DNA of 37,334 nt from an uncultured Acidimicrobiales bacterium (GTDB lineage: Bacteria; Actinomycetota; Acidimicrobiia; Acidimicrobiales; SZUA-35): positions 1-37,334 of the forward strand of contig CALHBU010000248.1 in the NCBI GenBank assembly GCA_937930655.1, in the 5' to 3' direction. The first letter of the stretch is position 1; every line of letters begins with the position of its first letter. Positions 1 through 8,546 of the stretch are shown one piece after another. The notes beneath the pieces were generated by a model, which ran no database searches, was not told the DNA's origin, and saw only the letters and a list, made by a program, of their open reading frames with translations. The position numbers and the translations under genes were made by a program.

Positions 1-472
1 CGGTGCCCCCGGCATCGCTTTCTGCCCGCTGGTTCAGTAGGTAGAAGCCGATGGCGGCGATGGCCAATGGTGCGACGATCTGCCCATCGAGGCCGAAGGT
101 TATGGATCCGAAGGTGAACGAGACGGCAGCGAAGGTCAGAAGGCCGCCGACGACGAGGGAGGCTGGGCTGTCGTTCAAGGCGACGGGTCGAGGATCGCGG
201 TCGGTCTGGTCAGGCAGGAGAACCCACGCCGCCAGATAGAGGAGAATGCCACCACCACTGGCCACGATGGCCAAGAGGACGAAGGCGATTCGAACGAAGA
301 TGGGGTCGATCTTCAGGTAGTCGGCCACCCCGCCGGCCACGCCGCCCAGTGAACCGTCGACTCGTCGACGCAGCCGCCGAATCAAGGGCACTCCGGTTGG
401 GGGAGGGTCAGTGTCAGGTGAGGGACCGAACGATTGATTCGGCGGTTCCTCGGTAAGGGGGTCTTCGGTCAT
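1..472 (-). CDS. PspC-domain membrane protein (C-terminus cut off by window edge)
   Basis: Reading leftwards from an ATG at 472, the frame stays open to base 1, giving about 157 residues with no stop, so the gene is partial. A Pro/Asp-rich N-terminus of about 30 residues is followed by a basic stretch (IRRLRRRVDG) and a PspC domain (GSLGGVAGGVADYL, then a hydrophobic helix ending LLYLAAWVLLP). At least two more hydrophobic segments follow at about residues 105-120 and 125-145. PspC proteins sit in the cytoplasmic membrane and, in phage-shock or LiaF-like systems, modulate a sensor kinase. It lies head to head with a kinase carrying its own PspC domain at 605, so a role as accessory or inhibitory membrane partner is plausible. 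The family call is secure; the role is inference. Confidence 0.9.
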   Translation of the reverse strand, partial: MTEDPLTEEPPNQSFGPSPDTDPPPTGVPLIRRLRRRVDGSLGGVAGGVADYLKIDPIFVRIAFVLLAIVASGGGILLYLAAWVLLPDQTDRDPRPVALNDSPASLVVGGLLTFAAVSFTFGSITFGLDGQIVAPLAIAAIGFYLLNQRAESDAGGT

Positions 473-604
473 GAGACAAGTGTCGATCTAACCAGCCAAA
501 CCTTCGATGGGGGGTTCCACCGATCTTTGGCCCGAGAGCTCAGGGTACGCTCAGGGTTGTACCTGATGCTCGAACCAGCGGTCTCGTGCGATCATGGGTA
601 GCTC
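473..604. promoter_or_regulatory. Divergent intergenic region with tandem CTCAGGGT operator-like element
   Basis: This 132-bp region separates the divergent PspC gene and the PspC-kinase gene. It holds two direct copies of CTCAGGGT at 539-546 and 550-557, exactly 11 bp apart, followed by ACCTGAT at 561-567, which resembles the inverse complement of the repeat core with one base missing. The element ends 37 bp before the kinase ATG. A matching element precedes the ABC transporter operon at 2508-2547. One helical turn of spacing and recurrence before both operons suggest a binding site for the adjacent response regulator. I could not pin down clear -35/-10 boxes. Confidence 0.6.
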
Positions 605-1858
605 ATGGTCAGTGCCCCCACCCAGTCCGCAGGCAGCGGGTCGTCGCATTGGCAGATGCCTGTGCCGGACAGCATCGACCGCATTCTTGGTGGGGTCTCG
701 GGTGGAATCGCCCGAGAAGTCGGTCTGGAGACAATTTGGATCCGGTTGTCGTTTGTGGTCCTGTTCGCCATCGGTGGCTGGGGAGGGCTCCTCTACCTGG
801 TGGCCTGGGGCTTCATGGCCCAGATGGAGTACCTCGGTCGGGGGCCGGCGACAGAACCGGTCCCCAAAGGACGCTCGGGACGGCGGAGGGGGATCGGGGC
901 CGGGTTGGTGGTTCTTGCTCTCATCGTCTTCTTCGGCGGCTTGCCAGGAGTGGGGTCAGATCTGATGTGGCCGCTCGGCGTGCTCTTTGCCGGGATACTC
1001 CTGGTTTCTCGACAGGTTGGAACGGCTCGGCTGGCAACCACGGGCGGACGATTTGGCACGCTGCAACTGATCGGTGGGGTCGTGGTGGCTCTGGGCGGCA
1101 TCACGTTGCTTCTGTTCTCGACGTTCGACTCGGGGAACTCCGTCGGAATGGCGGGCATCAGCATCATCGCTGGTGTGATGGTGGCGATCGGCCTGGTCGC
1201 TCTCTCTGCACCGTGGTGGTGGCGGATGGTTCGGGACCTGGACAAGGAACGTCAGGCCCGGATCCGCTCCGACGAGCGGGCCGAGGTCGCCGCCCACCTC
1301 CATGACTCGGTTCTGCAGACCCTCACGTTGATTCAGAAGCAGGGTAACGACCCTCAAACCATGCGGAATCTGGCCCGTCGCCAGGAGCGGGAGTTGCGGA
1401 ACTGGCTCGATCCTGACCGGGCTGACCGATCGGGGCAGAGTGTGCGAGGCCAGTTGGACGAGATGGCCACCGAGGTCGAGGACCTTCACGGTGTGCCAGT
1501 GGAGGTCGTGGTGGTCGGTGACTGCCTGGTGAACGAACCGGTGGCGGCTGCCCTGGCCGCAGCTCGAGAAGCAGCGGTGAATGCAGCCAAGCATTCGGGC
1601 GCGGCGCGAGTGGATGTCTACGCCGAGGTTGCGGAATCGGGCCTCGAGCTGTTCGTGCGAGACACTGGCATCGGTTTCAACGTCGAGGCCATTGCGGCCG
1701 ATCGCAGAGGAGTCCGGGAATCGCTGCAGGGCAGAATGGCTCGAGCTGGTGGATCTGTCACCATCTACAGCGAGCCGGGGGCCGGTACCGAGATCGAAAT
1801 CTCGGTACCCCGTCCCGAAGCAAGCAACCCGACAAACGAAGGACCTAGCGACCAATGA
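605..1858 (+). CDS. PspC-fused sensor histidine kinase
   Basis: 417 residues. A PspC domain (about 22-72, with DRILGGVSGGIA) is followed by four or so hydrophobic segments (about 97-112, 120-135, 153-172, 180-200), then a cytosolic NarX/DesK-type kinase. The dimerisation box contains HLHDSVLQTL, with His233 the likely phosphorylated residue. The HATPase part shows an N box around Asn326 (REAAVNAAKHSG), a G1 box DTGIG at 353-357 and a final GAGTEIEI segment. It should autophosphorylate in response to a membrane or envelope signal and pass phosphate to the regulator at 1855, whose ATG overlaps its stop (ATGA). ATG 605 is preceded by only a weak ribosome site, but it keeps the whole PspC domain. 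Fused PspC-kinases with this layout are typical of actinobacteria. Confidence 0.93.
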   Translation: MVSAPTQSAGSGSSHWQMPVPDSIDRILGGVSGGIAREVGLETIWIRLSFVVLFAIGGWGGLLYLVAWGFMAQMEYLGRGPATEPVPKGRSGRRRGIGAGLVVLALIVFFGGLPGVGSDLMWPLGVLFAGILLVSRQVGTARLATTGGRFGTLQLIGGVVVALGGITLLLFSTFDSGNSVGMAGISIIAGVMVAIGLVALSAPWWWRMVRDLDKERQARIRSDERAEVAAHLHDSVLQTLTLIQKQGNDPQTMRNLARRQERELRNWLDPDRADRSGQSVRGQLDEMATEVEDLHGVPVEVVVVGDCLVNEPVAAALAAAREAAVNAAKHSGAARVDVYAEVAESGLELFVRDTGIGFNVEAIAADRRGVRESLQGRMARAGGSVTIYSEPGAGTEIEISVPRPEASNPTNEGPSDQ

Positions 1859-2496
1859 CCTACCAACCAACGGTGGTCCTGGTGGACGACCACGACCTTG
1901 TGAGGGCCGGTGTTCGAGCCGAACTGGGCAACCGGGTGCATGTGGTGGCCGAAGCCGGCGATGTTCACGAGGCAGTCGATGCCATCATCGATCGTCACCC
2001 CGATGTTGTTCTGCTGGACGTGCACTTGCCGTCGGGCACCGGCGCCGATGTCATCGCCGGGGTCCTGGCTCGTGGCGGGGAAACCAAGTTCTTGGCTCTC
2101 TCGGTCTCGGATGCCCCAGACGATGTCATCTCGGTGATTCGGGCCGGAGCCCGGGGCTATGTGACCAAGGCCATCAAGGGAGAAGAGTTGGTCGATGCGG
2201 TCATTCGCGTTGCTGAAGGCGACGCCGTCTTTTCCCCTCGTCTCGCTGGCTTTGTGATCGATGCCTTCTCGGCCGCCATCCCTGAGCCGGTCGACCCTGA
2301 GCTCGATCTGCTGTCTCCCCGTGAACAGGAGGTCATGCGGCTTCTGGCCCGGGGCTACGCGTACAAGGAGATAGCCCGTCGCCTGACGATCTCTATCAAG
2401 ACGGTCGAGACCCACTCGTCTAGCGTGTTGCGAAAGCTCCAGCTCTCCAGCCGACACGAGCTCAGCAATTGGGCCGCACGTCGTCGCATCGTCTGA
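1855..2496 (+). CDS. NarL/LuxR-family response regulator
   Basis: 213 residues. The N-terminal receiver has the acidic pair D11-D12, phospho-acceptor Asp55 in VVLLDVHLPSG, and a Lys in the VTKAIKG segment. The C-terminal LuxR-type helix-turn-helix (about 148-213) begins LLSPREQEVMRLLARG and includes the recognition segment ISIKTVETH. The start overlaps the kinase stop by four bases, so the two are translationally coupled and form a cognate pair. Its likely targets are its own operon and the ABC transporter just downstream, because both have the same tandem repeat upstream. The family is certain; the regulon is inferred from the DNA repeats. Confidence 0.95.
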   Translation: MTYQPTVVLVDDHDLVRAGVRAELGNRVHVVAEAGDVHEAVDAIIDRHPDVVLLDVHLPSGTGADVIAGVLARGGETKFLALSVSDAPDDVISVIRAGARGYVTKAIKGEELVDAVIRVAEGDAVFSPRLAGFVIDAFSAAIPEPVDPELDLLSPREQEVMRLLARGYAYKEIARRLTISIKTVETHSSSVLRKLQLSSRHELSNWAARRRIV

Positions 2497-2507
2497 CCCC
2501 TAGTCTC

Positions 2508-2547
2508 CTCAGGGTGAGCTCAGGGTTGGTTAGGGGTCACACCTGAT
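2508..2547 (+). promoter_or_regulatory. Tandem CTCAGGGT operator-like element upstream of ABC transporter
   Basis: Direct copies of CTCAGGGT at 2508-2515 and 2519-2526 keep the same 11-bp period as the element before the kinase. A weaker third copy (TTAGGGGT, 2530-2537) follows in phase, then ACCTGAT at 2541-2547. The ACCTGAT part ends 34 bp before the ATG at 2582, close to the 37 bp seen in front of the kinase gene. This shared spacing supports a common regulator, most simply the neighbouring LuxR-type protein. Confidence 0.6.
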
Positions 2548-2581
2548 TCCGGGCCGCCGCTTGGTCATTGACACTGGCGGC

Positions 2582-3397
2582 ATGGACCGAAACACGCAAA
2601 CAACTCCGTCTCCCGTCGCCGACCACCGCCTTCCCCTGATCTCAGCCCGGGGTGTCACCAAGACCTATCGAAGCGGTGACGTCGAAGTGCGGGCCCTCGC
2701 CGGTATCGATCTCGATATCGATGCCGGGGAGTTCCTCGTCATCATGGGTCCTTCTGGCAACGGCAAGTCGACCCTGCTCAACTGCCTTTCCGGTATTGAT
2801 GAGATCGATGCCGGCTCGGTTGTGATCGATGGCGAGGACATCCACCAGCTGTCGGACCGGGCTCGAACGGCCCATCGGGCTGCTCGGATGGGCTTCGTGT
2901 TTCAGAGCTTCAATCTCATTCCCGTCCTTAGCGCTGCCGAGAACGTCGAACTGCCCCTTCTCGCGGCTGGCGCCAAGCCAAAGACGGCCAGGGCTCGAGC
3001 TGAGGACTTGCTGGAACGAGTGGGCCTTGGAAGTCGGGCCGGTCACCGGCCAAATGAGCTCTCCGGTGGTGAGCAGCAGCGGGTTGCCGTCGCTCGTTCA
3101 CTGGTTTCGGAACCAGCGGTCGTATGGGCCGATGAGCCGACCGGCAATCTTGACAGCGAGACCGCAGCCCAGATCCTCCAGCTCTTCCGGGAGGTCAATC
3201 GCAGTGGCCAGACGATGGTGATCGTCACCCATGACCACACGATCGGCGCCAACGCTGACCGGTTGGTGGAGGTCAGGGACGGTCGTGTCGCCAGCCAGGT
3301 TCGACAGACCGAGCCAGTGATGGATGTTTTAACAACGGCCTCGTCTCAGCTGGGCTCAGCCGAACTGGTCGAGTGCGCCGAAGGAACGATCCAATGA
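2582..3397 (+). CDS. ABC transporter ATP-binding protein (MacB/LolD type)
   Basis: 271 residues from ATG 2582. A TTG at 2561 would add seven residues but has no ribosome site, and conserved sequence starts well downstream. Walker A is GPSGNGKST (56-64), Q-loop Gln108, signature LSGGEQQRVA (from 160), Walker B VVWADE (180-185) with the EPTGNLD D-loop, and switch His217. The sequence matches the LolD/MacB/FtsE-like branch that powers FtsX-type permeases, which act as mechanotransmitters or exporters rather than importers. Its stop overlaps the permease ATG. About 45 C-terminal residues beyond the ATPase core are of unknown role. Substrate is unknown; antimicrobial-peptide or lipid export is the usual guess for this family when placed next to an envelope-stress two-component system. 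Confidence 0.93.
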   Translation: MDRNTQTTPSPVADHRLPLISARGVTKTYRSGDVEVRALAGIDLDIDAGEFLVIMGPSGNGKSTLLNCLSGIDEIDAGSVVIDGEDIHQLSDRARTAHRAARMGFVFQSFNLIPVLSAAENVELPLLAAGAKPKTARARAEDLLERVGLGSRAGHRPNELSGGEQQRVAVARSLVSEPAVVWADEPTGNLDSETAAQILQLFREVNRSGQTMVIVTHDHTIGANADRLVEVRDGRVASQVRQTEPVMDVLTTASSQLGSAELVECAEGTIQ

Positions 3398-6225
3398 CCT
3401 TCCTCGCCCTCATAGTTCTGGCCGTGCTTGTGCCACTAGCTCTGTTCGATCTCCTCTTCGCCCCAACGGTCCGCCGGTTGGGTTTACGCAATGTTGTCCG
3501 TCGACGAGGAGAAGCCGCTCTGGTTATCGGTGGCTCCATGCTCGCCACTGCCCTCATCGTCGCCTCCATGGTGGTGGGGGACAGCTTCGGCTCGTCAATT
3601 CGCAACCTGGCCCAGGACGGTTGGGGACCCATCGACGAGCTCGTCATCGTCGAGGACTCCGACCTCTTCGATGCCACGTACGCCACCGTGCGAGACGAGG
3701 TGAGCCCCATAGATGGTGTTCAGCAAGTTCGCCGGGCCGACGTAGCTATCGGTGGGCTCGGCCAGGGAGCAGCGGCCGAACCGAACATCAACCTGTTTGC
3801 TGCCGACCTATCCGATCTCAGCTCCTTCGGTGGCGATGCGTCGGCCACCGGCTTCGGATCGTTGAGCGAGGACCTTGCTGCTGATGAGATTGTTCTGAAC
3901 AGTCGCCTCGCTGAGTCTCTGAACGTGAGGGAGGGTTCGCTCCTGGACGTCTACGCCGAAGGAACGAGCCACCGCTTCACGGTGGCTGCTGTTGTCGAGC
4001 CTGCCGGTATGGCCGGGCTCATGGAAGCAGTGGTCGGTTCTGGGGTGCTCGATGTCGTCCTGCCATCGACTGGCGACAGCACCATCCAGTCATTCGTCAT
4101 CGTGTCGAACGCCGGCGATGTCTATGGAGGGGCGGAAAGAACCGATTCGGTTGTTGAGTCGATGGAAGTCGCCCTCGGGCTTGAAGGCCCACGACAAAGC
4201 GACGTCGGAGACGAGCCAATCCAGATTGAGGCCGTCAAGCAGGGCCTGCTTGAGGACGCTGAGTTCGAAGCAGCGGACACCAAGAGCTTGTTCGGGACCA
4301 TCGGCGGCTTCAGCGTGGCCGCCGGCATCTTGCTGGTGATCAACCTGTTCGTCATGCTGGCCGCCGAACGCAAGACCGAACTCGGCGTGTTACGGGCGGT
4401 TGGTATGAAGCGGGGTCACATTCTCCGCTCCTTCGCTCTTGAGGGTTTCGTGTACGGGGTCTTGGCCGCATCTGTCGGTGCTGTGTTGGGCATCGGGGTC
4501 GGCGCACTTGTGATGCGATGGTCGGCCAACACCCTCGACAACGGTGATGGCTTTGCTCTTTCCCTCTCTGTGGTGCCGGGAAGTGTTCTGGCCGGTGCTG
4601 CCATCGGCCTGGCCATAAGCCAATTGACCGTGGTGCTCACCAGCGTTCGTATCACCAAACTCAACATCGTTGCCGCCCTGAAGGATCTGCCTGATGTGAT
4701 CGGTGCCGAGCAGCGGCGTCGCACGCTGTGGTTCGGCCTTGCCGCCATGGCATTGGGAGCCGGGCTGTTTGCCGCCTTCAACTCAACGCCGTTCGTCGCC
4801 ATGATCGCTCCGGTGATTCTGATCGTCGGTGCTATCCCGGTTCTCGGCCGGTTCCTGCCGGCTCGGCCGGTGACCATCGTGCTCAGCGCTGTGGCTATCG
4901 GCTGGCCGGCCATGGTCCTCGGCCTGATGCCAGACACAATGAACGATCCCGACATCAGCATCTTTCTCCTTCAGGGCATCCTGATGGTCGGGCTGGCCAC
5001 CGTGCTGGTAGCCGCCCTTCGACCGCTGTGGTTGGCCATCGCCGGTGCTGTCAGCGGTGGCGGCGTCGCCATGCGACTGGGGTTAGCCCATCCTTTGGCC
5101 CGGCCCGCTCGAACCGCGTTGCTCGTCGCCATGTACTCACTGGTGATCTTCACCGTCACCTTCATGGCGGTCATGAACTCGGTGTTCAGCGCCTCGACCC
5201 CAGACATGGCCACCCGAGCAGGCGGCGACTACGACTTCGTAGTCGACAGCAACCCTGGCTCGGGCCTGACAGCCGCTGAACTGCAAGCCAGGAACGACAT
5301 TGACACCGTGGCCACCGTTCTGCGAGGAGGCATTCAGTCGGTCAGAACTACCGACGACGGCGACGAGGAAATCGACGGTGCCGCCGCATCGTTTCTCCCG
5401 GCCGACTTCAACCAGGTCGCTCCGCCCGAGCTCGTCGCTCGCTCGTCCGAGTACGGAAGTGACGAGGAGGCGTGGGAAGCAGTGCTCGCCCCCGACGCAA
5501 ACCTGCCCGCCGTTGTCGTACCTGACTGGTGGGAGGCGGACGCAGGAGCGACGATTCAACTGTTGGATAGCAACGGGAACGAGGTGGATGCGGTGGTTGC
5601 TGGCATCACCGACCTCCAATGGCTGGTCGATGGCGGGGTCTTGCTCTCGGCCGATCTGGCCCCGACGTTCGAGCCCGATGTCCTGTATGTCCGTTTCTAC
5701 GCAGTGGTCGCCGATGGTGTTGATCCTGACCAGGCGGTTCGAGCCTTGGAGTCCGATGAAATCCGACGCGGTGTTGATGCGAGCTCTTTCCTGGCTGAAG
5801 CTCAGGCCGAGGCTGCTGGCCAAGAGGCATTCATAACCATCCTTCAGGGGTACCTGGGCTTCGGGTTGCTCATCGGCATCGCTGGGCTCGGCGTGGTGCT
5901 GGCCCGAGCGATTAGGGAACGTCGGCGCCAGATCGGCATGATGAGGGCCGTTGGCTTCAATGGCTCGACTATGCGATCGGCGTTCGTCTTCGAAGCCCTC
6001 TTCATCGGTGTTCAAGGCGTGGTCCTGGGAATCGGCCTTGGCCTGTTGAGTGCCTGGCAGACCCTGACCCGCTCGACCGCATTCGAGGAAGGGCTGACCT
6101 TTGCTGTGCCGACACTGTGGCTGATCGGCCTGGCCGCGGTGTGCGTCGTTGCGTCATTGGGCGCTTCGCTCGCACCGGCTATCCGGTCGGGGCGAATCGC
6201 TCCGGCGGTCGCGCTGCGCCACTGA
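3394..6225 (+). CDS. FtsX/MacB-type ABC transporter permease
   Basis: About 943 residues from ATG 3394, chosen because AAGGA lies eight bases upstream and the codon overlaps the ATPase stop (ATGA). An upstream GTG at 3373 is possible but less likely. The N-terminus has a hydrophobic segment and a second one (ALVIGGSMLATALIVASMVV) leading into a large extracytoplasmic MacB-like domain. A first FtsX domain follows at about 300-435 (ERKTELGVLRAVGMKRGHIL), then a run of extra membrane helices, a second extracytoplasmic domain at about 600-810, and a second FtsX domain near the C-terminus (RERRRQIGMMRAVGFNGSTM). This two-FtsX layout is standard for long actinobacterial and firmicute permeases. It forms the transporter with the ATPase before it and is probably controlled by the upstream PspC-kinase system. 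Confidence 0.92.
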   Translation: MTFLALIVLAVLVPLALFDLLFAPTVRRLGLRNVVRRRGEAALVIGGSMLATALIVASMVVGDSFGSSIRNLAQDGWGPIDELVIVEDSDLFDATYATVRDEVSPIDGVQQVRRADVAIGGLGQGAAAEPNINLFAADLSDLSSFGGDASATGFGSLSEDLAADEIVLNSRLAESLNVREGSLLDVYAEGTSHRFTVAAVVEPAGMAGLMEAVVGSGVLDVVLPSTGDSTIQSFVIVSNAGDVYGGAERTDSVVESMEVALGLEGPRQSDVGDEPIQIEAVKQGLLEDAEFEAADTKSLFGTIGGFSVAAGILLVINLFVMLAAERKTELGVLRAVGMKRGHILRSFALEGFVYGVLAASVGAVLGIGVGALVMRWSANTLDNGDGFALSLSVVPGSVLAGAAIGLAISQLTVVLTSVRITKLNIVAALKDLPDVIGAEQRRRTLWFGLAAMALGAGLFAAFNSTPFVAMIAPVILIVGAIPVLGRFLPARPVTIVLSAVAIGWPAMVLGLMPDTMNDPDISIFLLQGILMVGLATVLVAALRPLWLAIAGAVSGGGVAMRLGLAHPLARPARTALLVAMYSLVIFTVTFMAVMNSVFSASTPDMATRAGGDYDFVVDSNPGSGLTAAELQARNDIDTVATVLRGGIQSVRTTDDGDEEIDGAAASFLPADFNQVAPPELVARSSEYGSDEEAWEAVLAPDANLPAVVVPDWWEADAGATIQLLDSNGNEVDAVVAGITDLQWLVDGGVLLSADLAPTFEPDVLYVRFYAVVADGVDPDQAVRALESDEIRRGVDASSFLAEAQAEAAGQEAFITILQGYLGFGLLIGIAGLGVVLARAIRERRRQIGMMRAVGFNGSTMRSAFVFEALFIGVQGVVLGIGLGLLSAWQTLTRSTAFEEGLTFAVPTLWLIGLAAVCVVASLGASLAPAIRSGRIAPAVALRH

Positions 6226-6271
6226 GGCAGAGCCACTGCGCCACTGGGGAACGTGCGTCGAGGGCTCGAAC

Positions 6272-7099
6272 ATGGCTACGTTCGCAGCCATGTTCGAGCC
6301 TCTGGTCAGTCTCCCCGAGAATTCACCCGCCGTCGAAGGTCGCTGGTTCCTGGTCGATGAGCGTCAGCAAATCCTGTTGCTCGACGGGCAGATTCCGGTC
6401 GGCTCCGAACCGCCGGTCGGCAACGGCACCTCAACGCAGCACCTGTTGGGCGTCGACGATGGCACACCGATCTGGGCCGTTCGCGCTTCGTCAGGGTTCG
6501 ACGACCCTGAAGACGCCGAATGGGTGAACCTCCGGGCCCTCTTTGGTCGGATTCCCGAACCCGAATGGGCGTTGGCCGGTCGGGCGTCGCAGGTTCTGAT
6601 GTGGGACCGAGACCATCAGTTCTGTGGCCGCTGCGGAAGCAAGAACCAGCCGCACCCCAGCGATCGGGCGTTGGTGTGCCCTGACTGCAAGCTCATGTCC
6701 TTCCCCCGAATCTCGCCGGCGGTGATCATGCTGGTCGAACGAGACGACGGCAAGGCGCTTTTGGCCTGGGGAGCACAGTTCCCTGGAAGGTTCTTCAGCG
6801 CCCTTGCCGGCTTTGTTGAGCCGGGAGAGAGCCTCGAAGAATGCGTGGCCAGAGAGGTGAAGGAGGAAGTCGGCATCGAGGTCGACAACATCCGTTACTT
6901 CGGCAGCCAGCCCTGGCCGTTCCCTCATTCCATGATGATCGGCTTCCAGGCCCGCTACGTCAGTGGCGACCTGGTGCTACAGGAAGAGGAGATTGTCGAG
7001 GCCGGATGGTACGGACCCGACGACCTCCCACCCGTGCCCAAAGGTGGGATGTCGATCGCCGGATGGCTGATCGAAGACTGGCTGAAGCGAGTGAGCTGA
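6272..7099 (+). CDS. nudC: NAD(+) diphosphatase / NAD-cap RNA hydrolase NudC
   Basis: 275 residues from ATG 6272 (GAGGG seven bases upstream; ATG 6290 is an alternative). A four-cysteine zinc ribbon (Cys118, Cys121, Cys136, Cys139) precedes a complete Nudix box at about 180-202: Gly180, Glu186 and REVKEEVGI. It is followed by SQPWPFP (212-218), the signature that separates NudC from other Nudix enzymes. The family hydrolyses NAD(H) to NMN(H) and AMP, and removes NAD caps from RNA. The gene stands alone: the FtsX permease ends 46 bp upstream and the next gene is convergent. Function is confidently assigned from motifs. Confidence 0.95.
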   Translation: MATFAAMFEPLVSLPENSPAVEGRWFLVDERQQILLLDGQIPVGSEPPVGNGTSTQHLLGVDDGTPIWAVRASSGFDDPEDAEWVNLRALFGRIPEPEWALAGRASQVLMWDRDHQFCGRCGSKNQPHPSDRALVCPDCKLMSFPRISPAVIMLVERDDGKALLAWGAQFPGRFFSALAGFVEPGESLEECVAREVKEEVGIEVDNIRYFGSQPWPFPHSMMIGFQARYVSGDLVLQEEEIVEAGWYGPDDLPPVPKGGMSIAGWLIEDWLKRVS

Positions 7100-7114
7100 G
7101 ACTCTCGAACCGGG

Positions 7115-7315
7115 CTATTCCTTGGACGCGACAGCGTTTGGCGTGACGTTCATCTTTGGCTCGTACTCGGCTGCCTCCACTGCTGACTGGTCCTTACCCT
7201 GGCTGGCCCGCATCTCCGTCCGGCAGGACTCACACGGACCGTAGAAGCGCTCGGTCACCGACTGTTCACAACGGGGGCATGTCAGTTCGATATCCGGGGC
7301 GTCGGGGATGGTCAT
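7115..7315 (-). CDS. Small zinc-ribbon protein of unknown function
   Basis: 66 residues from ATG 7315. It shows two Cys-x2-Cys pairs, CPRC and CESC, about 16 residues apart (with RFYGPC just before the second), which form a plausible zinc ribbon, followed by a charged, low-complexity tail. Longer upstream starts exist to 7390 but would overlap the divergent ABC ATPase gene start, so the ATG is preferred. It is convergent with nudC (15-bp gap) and divergent from the ATPase gene. Proteins like this are common small accessory proteins in actinobacteria, but I cannot assign a role. Confidence 0.75.
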   Translation of the reverse strand: MTIPDAPDIELTCPRCEQSVTERFYGPCESCRTEMRASQGKDQSAVEAAEYEPKMNVTPNAVASKE

Positions 7316-7358
7316 GTCGGCCAAGGTACTCGTTCCTACCGACTGGTACGGTCTGAGC

Positions 7359-8546
7359 GTGGCTTCACTGGTGCTCGAAGATGTCAACAAGATTTATCCC
7401 AATGGCTATCAGGCCATCACCGATCTGAATCTGGAGATTGAAGACGGTGAGTTCCTGGTGCTCGTAGGCCCATCGGGCTGCGGCAAGTCGACTGCTCTAC
7501 GAATGATGGCCGGGCTCGAGGAGATCTCGGGCGGCAAGTTGTCGATCGGCGATCAGGTGGTCAATGACGTACATCCGAAGGACCGCGACATCGCCATGGT
7601 CTTTCAGAACTACGCCCTTTACCCCCACATGACGGTGGCCGAGAACATCGGGTTCGCCCTGAAACTGGCCAAGGTGCCAAAGGCCGAGATCGCCGACCGA
7701 GTGGCAAAGGCGGCCAGCATTCTGGACCTCACCGAGAACCTCAGTCGGAAGCCAGGTCAGCTGTCCGGTGGTCAGCGCCAGCGGGTGGCGATGGGACGGG
7801 CCATCGTCCGTCAACCCAAGGCCTTCCTCATGGACGAGCCGCTCTCCAATCTTGACGCAAAGTTGCGGGTCCAGATGCGGGCTGAGATTGCTGGTCTCCA
7901 GCGGAACCTTGGCGTCACGACCGTGTACGTCACCCACGACCAGGTGGAAGCCATGACCATGGGGGACCGAGTGGCGGTGCTCAAGCGGGGCCTCCTCCAG
8001 CAGGTCGATACGCCCCAGAATCTCTACGATGCTCCCGACAACGTGTTCGTTGCTGGCTTCATCGGGTCGCCATCGATGAACCTGATGGTTGGCAAGCTCG
8101 GCACCGATATGAAAAGTCCCACCGTCACCCTCGGCAGCCAAACACTTGCCGTCGACAAAGGCCTGGTCGACTCCAAGCCAGCCCTGGCGGCCTACGCCGG
8201 TCGCGAGCTGGTGGTCGGTGTCCGGCCCGAGGACCTCTCCGATGCTGCCATGGAACCGGAAGCTCCCGCTGACCGCCGACTTCAGAGCACGCTAAGCCTG
8301 ATGGAGTCGCTTGGTTCGGAGATCATCGCCCATTTTCCGCTCGACGTGGAGCCGTTCGCCATCATGGACGCCGAGTTCGAGGGTGAGGATGCGGTCGAAG
8401 CAGTCAGAGTAGAAGGCAAGGCTGTGTACGTCGCCAGGGTCAGCCCTCGGTCGAACATCGCTATCGATCAAGAGGTCGAGATCGTTGTCGACACCGCAAG
8501 GCTTCATTTCTTCGACACCGCGTCGGGACAGGCCATCCGGGACTGA
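7359..8546 (+). CDS. Sugar ABC transporter ATP-binding protein, UgpC/MsmK/MalK type
   Basis: 395 residues from GTG 7359. Conserved sequence starts at once (LVLEDVNKIYPNG), so in-frame codons further upstream (to 7308) are rejected. Walker A GPSGCGKST (37-45), signature LSGGQRQRVAMGRA (135-148), Walker B AFLMDE (155-160) and His193 are all present. The core is followed by a C-terminal TOBE/OB-type region of about 150 residues, as in MalK-like ATPases that energise carbohydrate importers (CUT1). No permease or binding protein lies nearby, so it may serve several transporters in trans, as MsiK does in Streptomyces. Its stop overlaps the next ATG by one base (TGATG). Confidence 0.92.
   Translation: MASLVLEDVNKIYPNGYQAITDLNLEIEDGEFLVLVGPSGCGKSTALRMMAGLEEISGGKLSIGDQVVNDVHPKDRDIAMVFQNYALYPHMTVAENIGFALKLAKVPKAEIADRVAKAASILDLTENLSRKPGQLSGGQRQRVAMGRAIVRQPKAFLMDEPLSNLDAKLRVQMRAEIAGLQRNLGVTTVYVTHDQVEAMTMGDRVAVLKRGLLQQVDTPQNLYDAPDNVFVAGFIGSPSMNLMVGKLGTDMKSPTVTLGSQTLAVDKGLVDSKPALAAYAGRELVVGVRPEDLSDAAMEPEAPADRRLQSTLSLMESLGSEIIAHFPLDVEPFAIMDAEFEGEDAVEAVRVEGKAVYVARVSPRSNIAIDQEVEIVVDTARLHFFDTASGQAIRD

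Noticed and set aside
51-239. Short plus-strand frame at the left edge
   Set aside because: Lies opposite the open PspC coding frame (1-472, minus), which has clear family motifs.
586-1305. Long plus-strand reading frame overlapping the PspC-kinase gene
   Set aside because: Low-complexity Arg/Gly-rich translation in another frame of a gene with clear kinase motifs; a high-GC shadow frame.
956-1870. Long antisense frame opposite the sensor kinase
   Set aside because: No recognisable domain; the sense strand encodes a complete kinase.
5137-6015. 292-codon antisense frame within the FtsX permease gene
   Set aside because: Antisense to a well-supported permease; composition typical of a shadow frame with no domain.
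6214-6246. 11-bp direct repeat CTGCGCCACTG (6214-6224 and 6236-6246)
   Set aside because: Short, at the end of the permease gene; no mobile element or attachment-site context, so probably a local duplication or chance.
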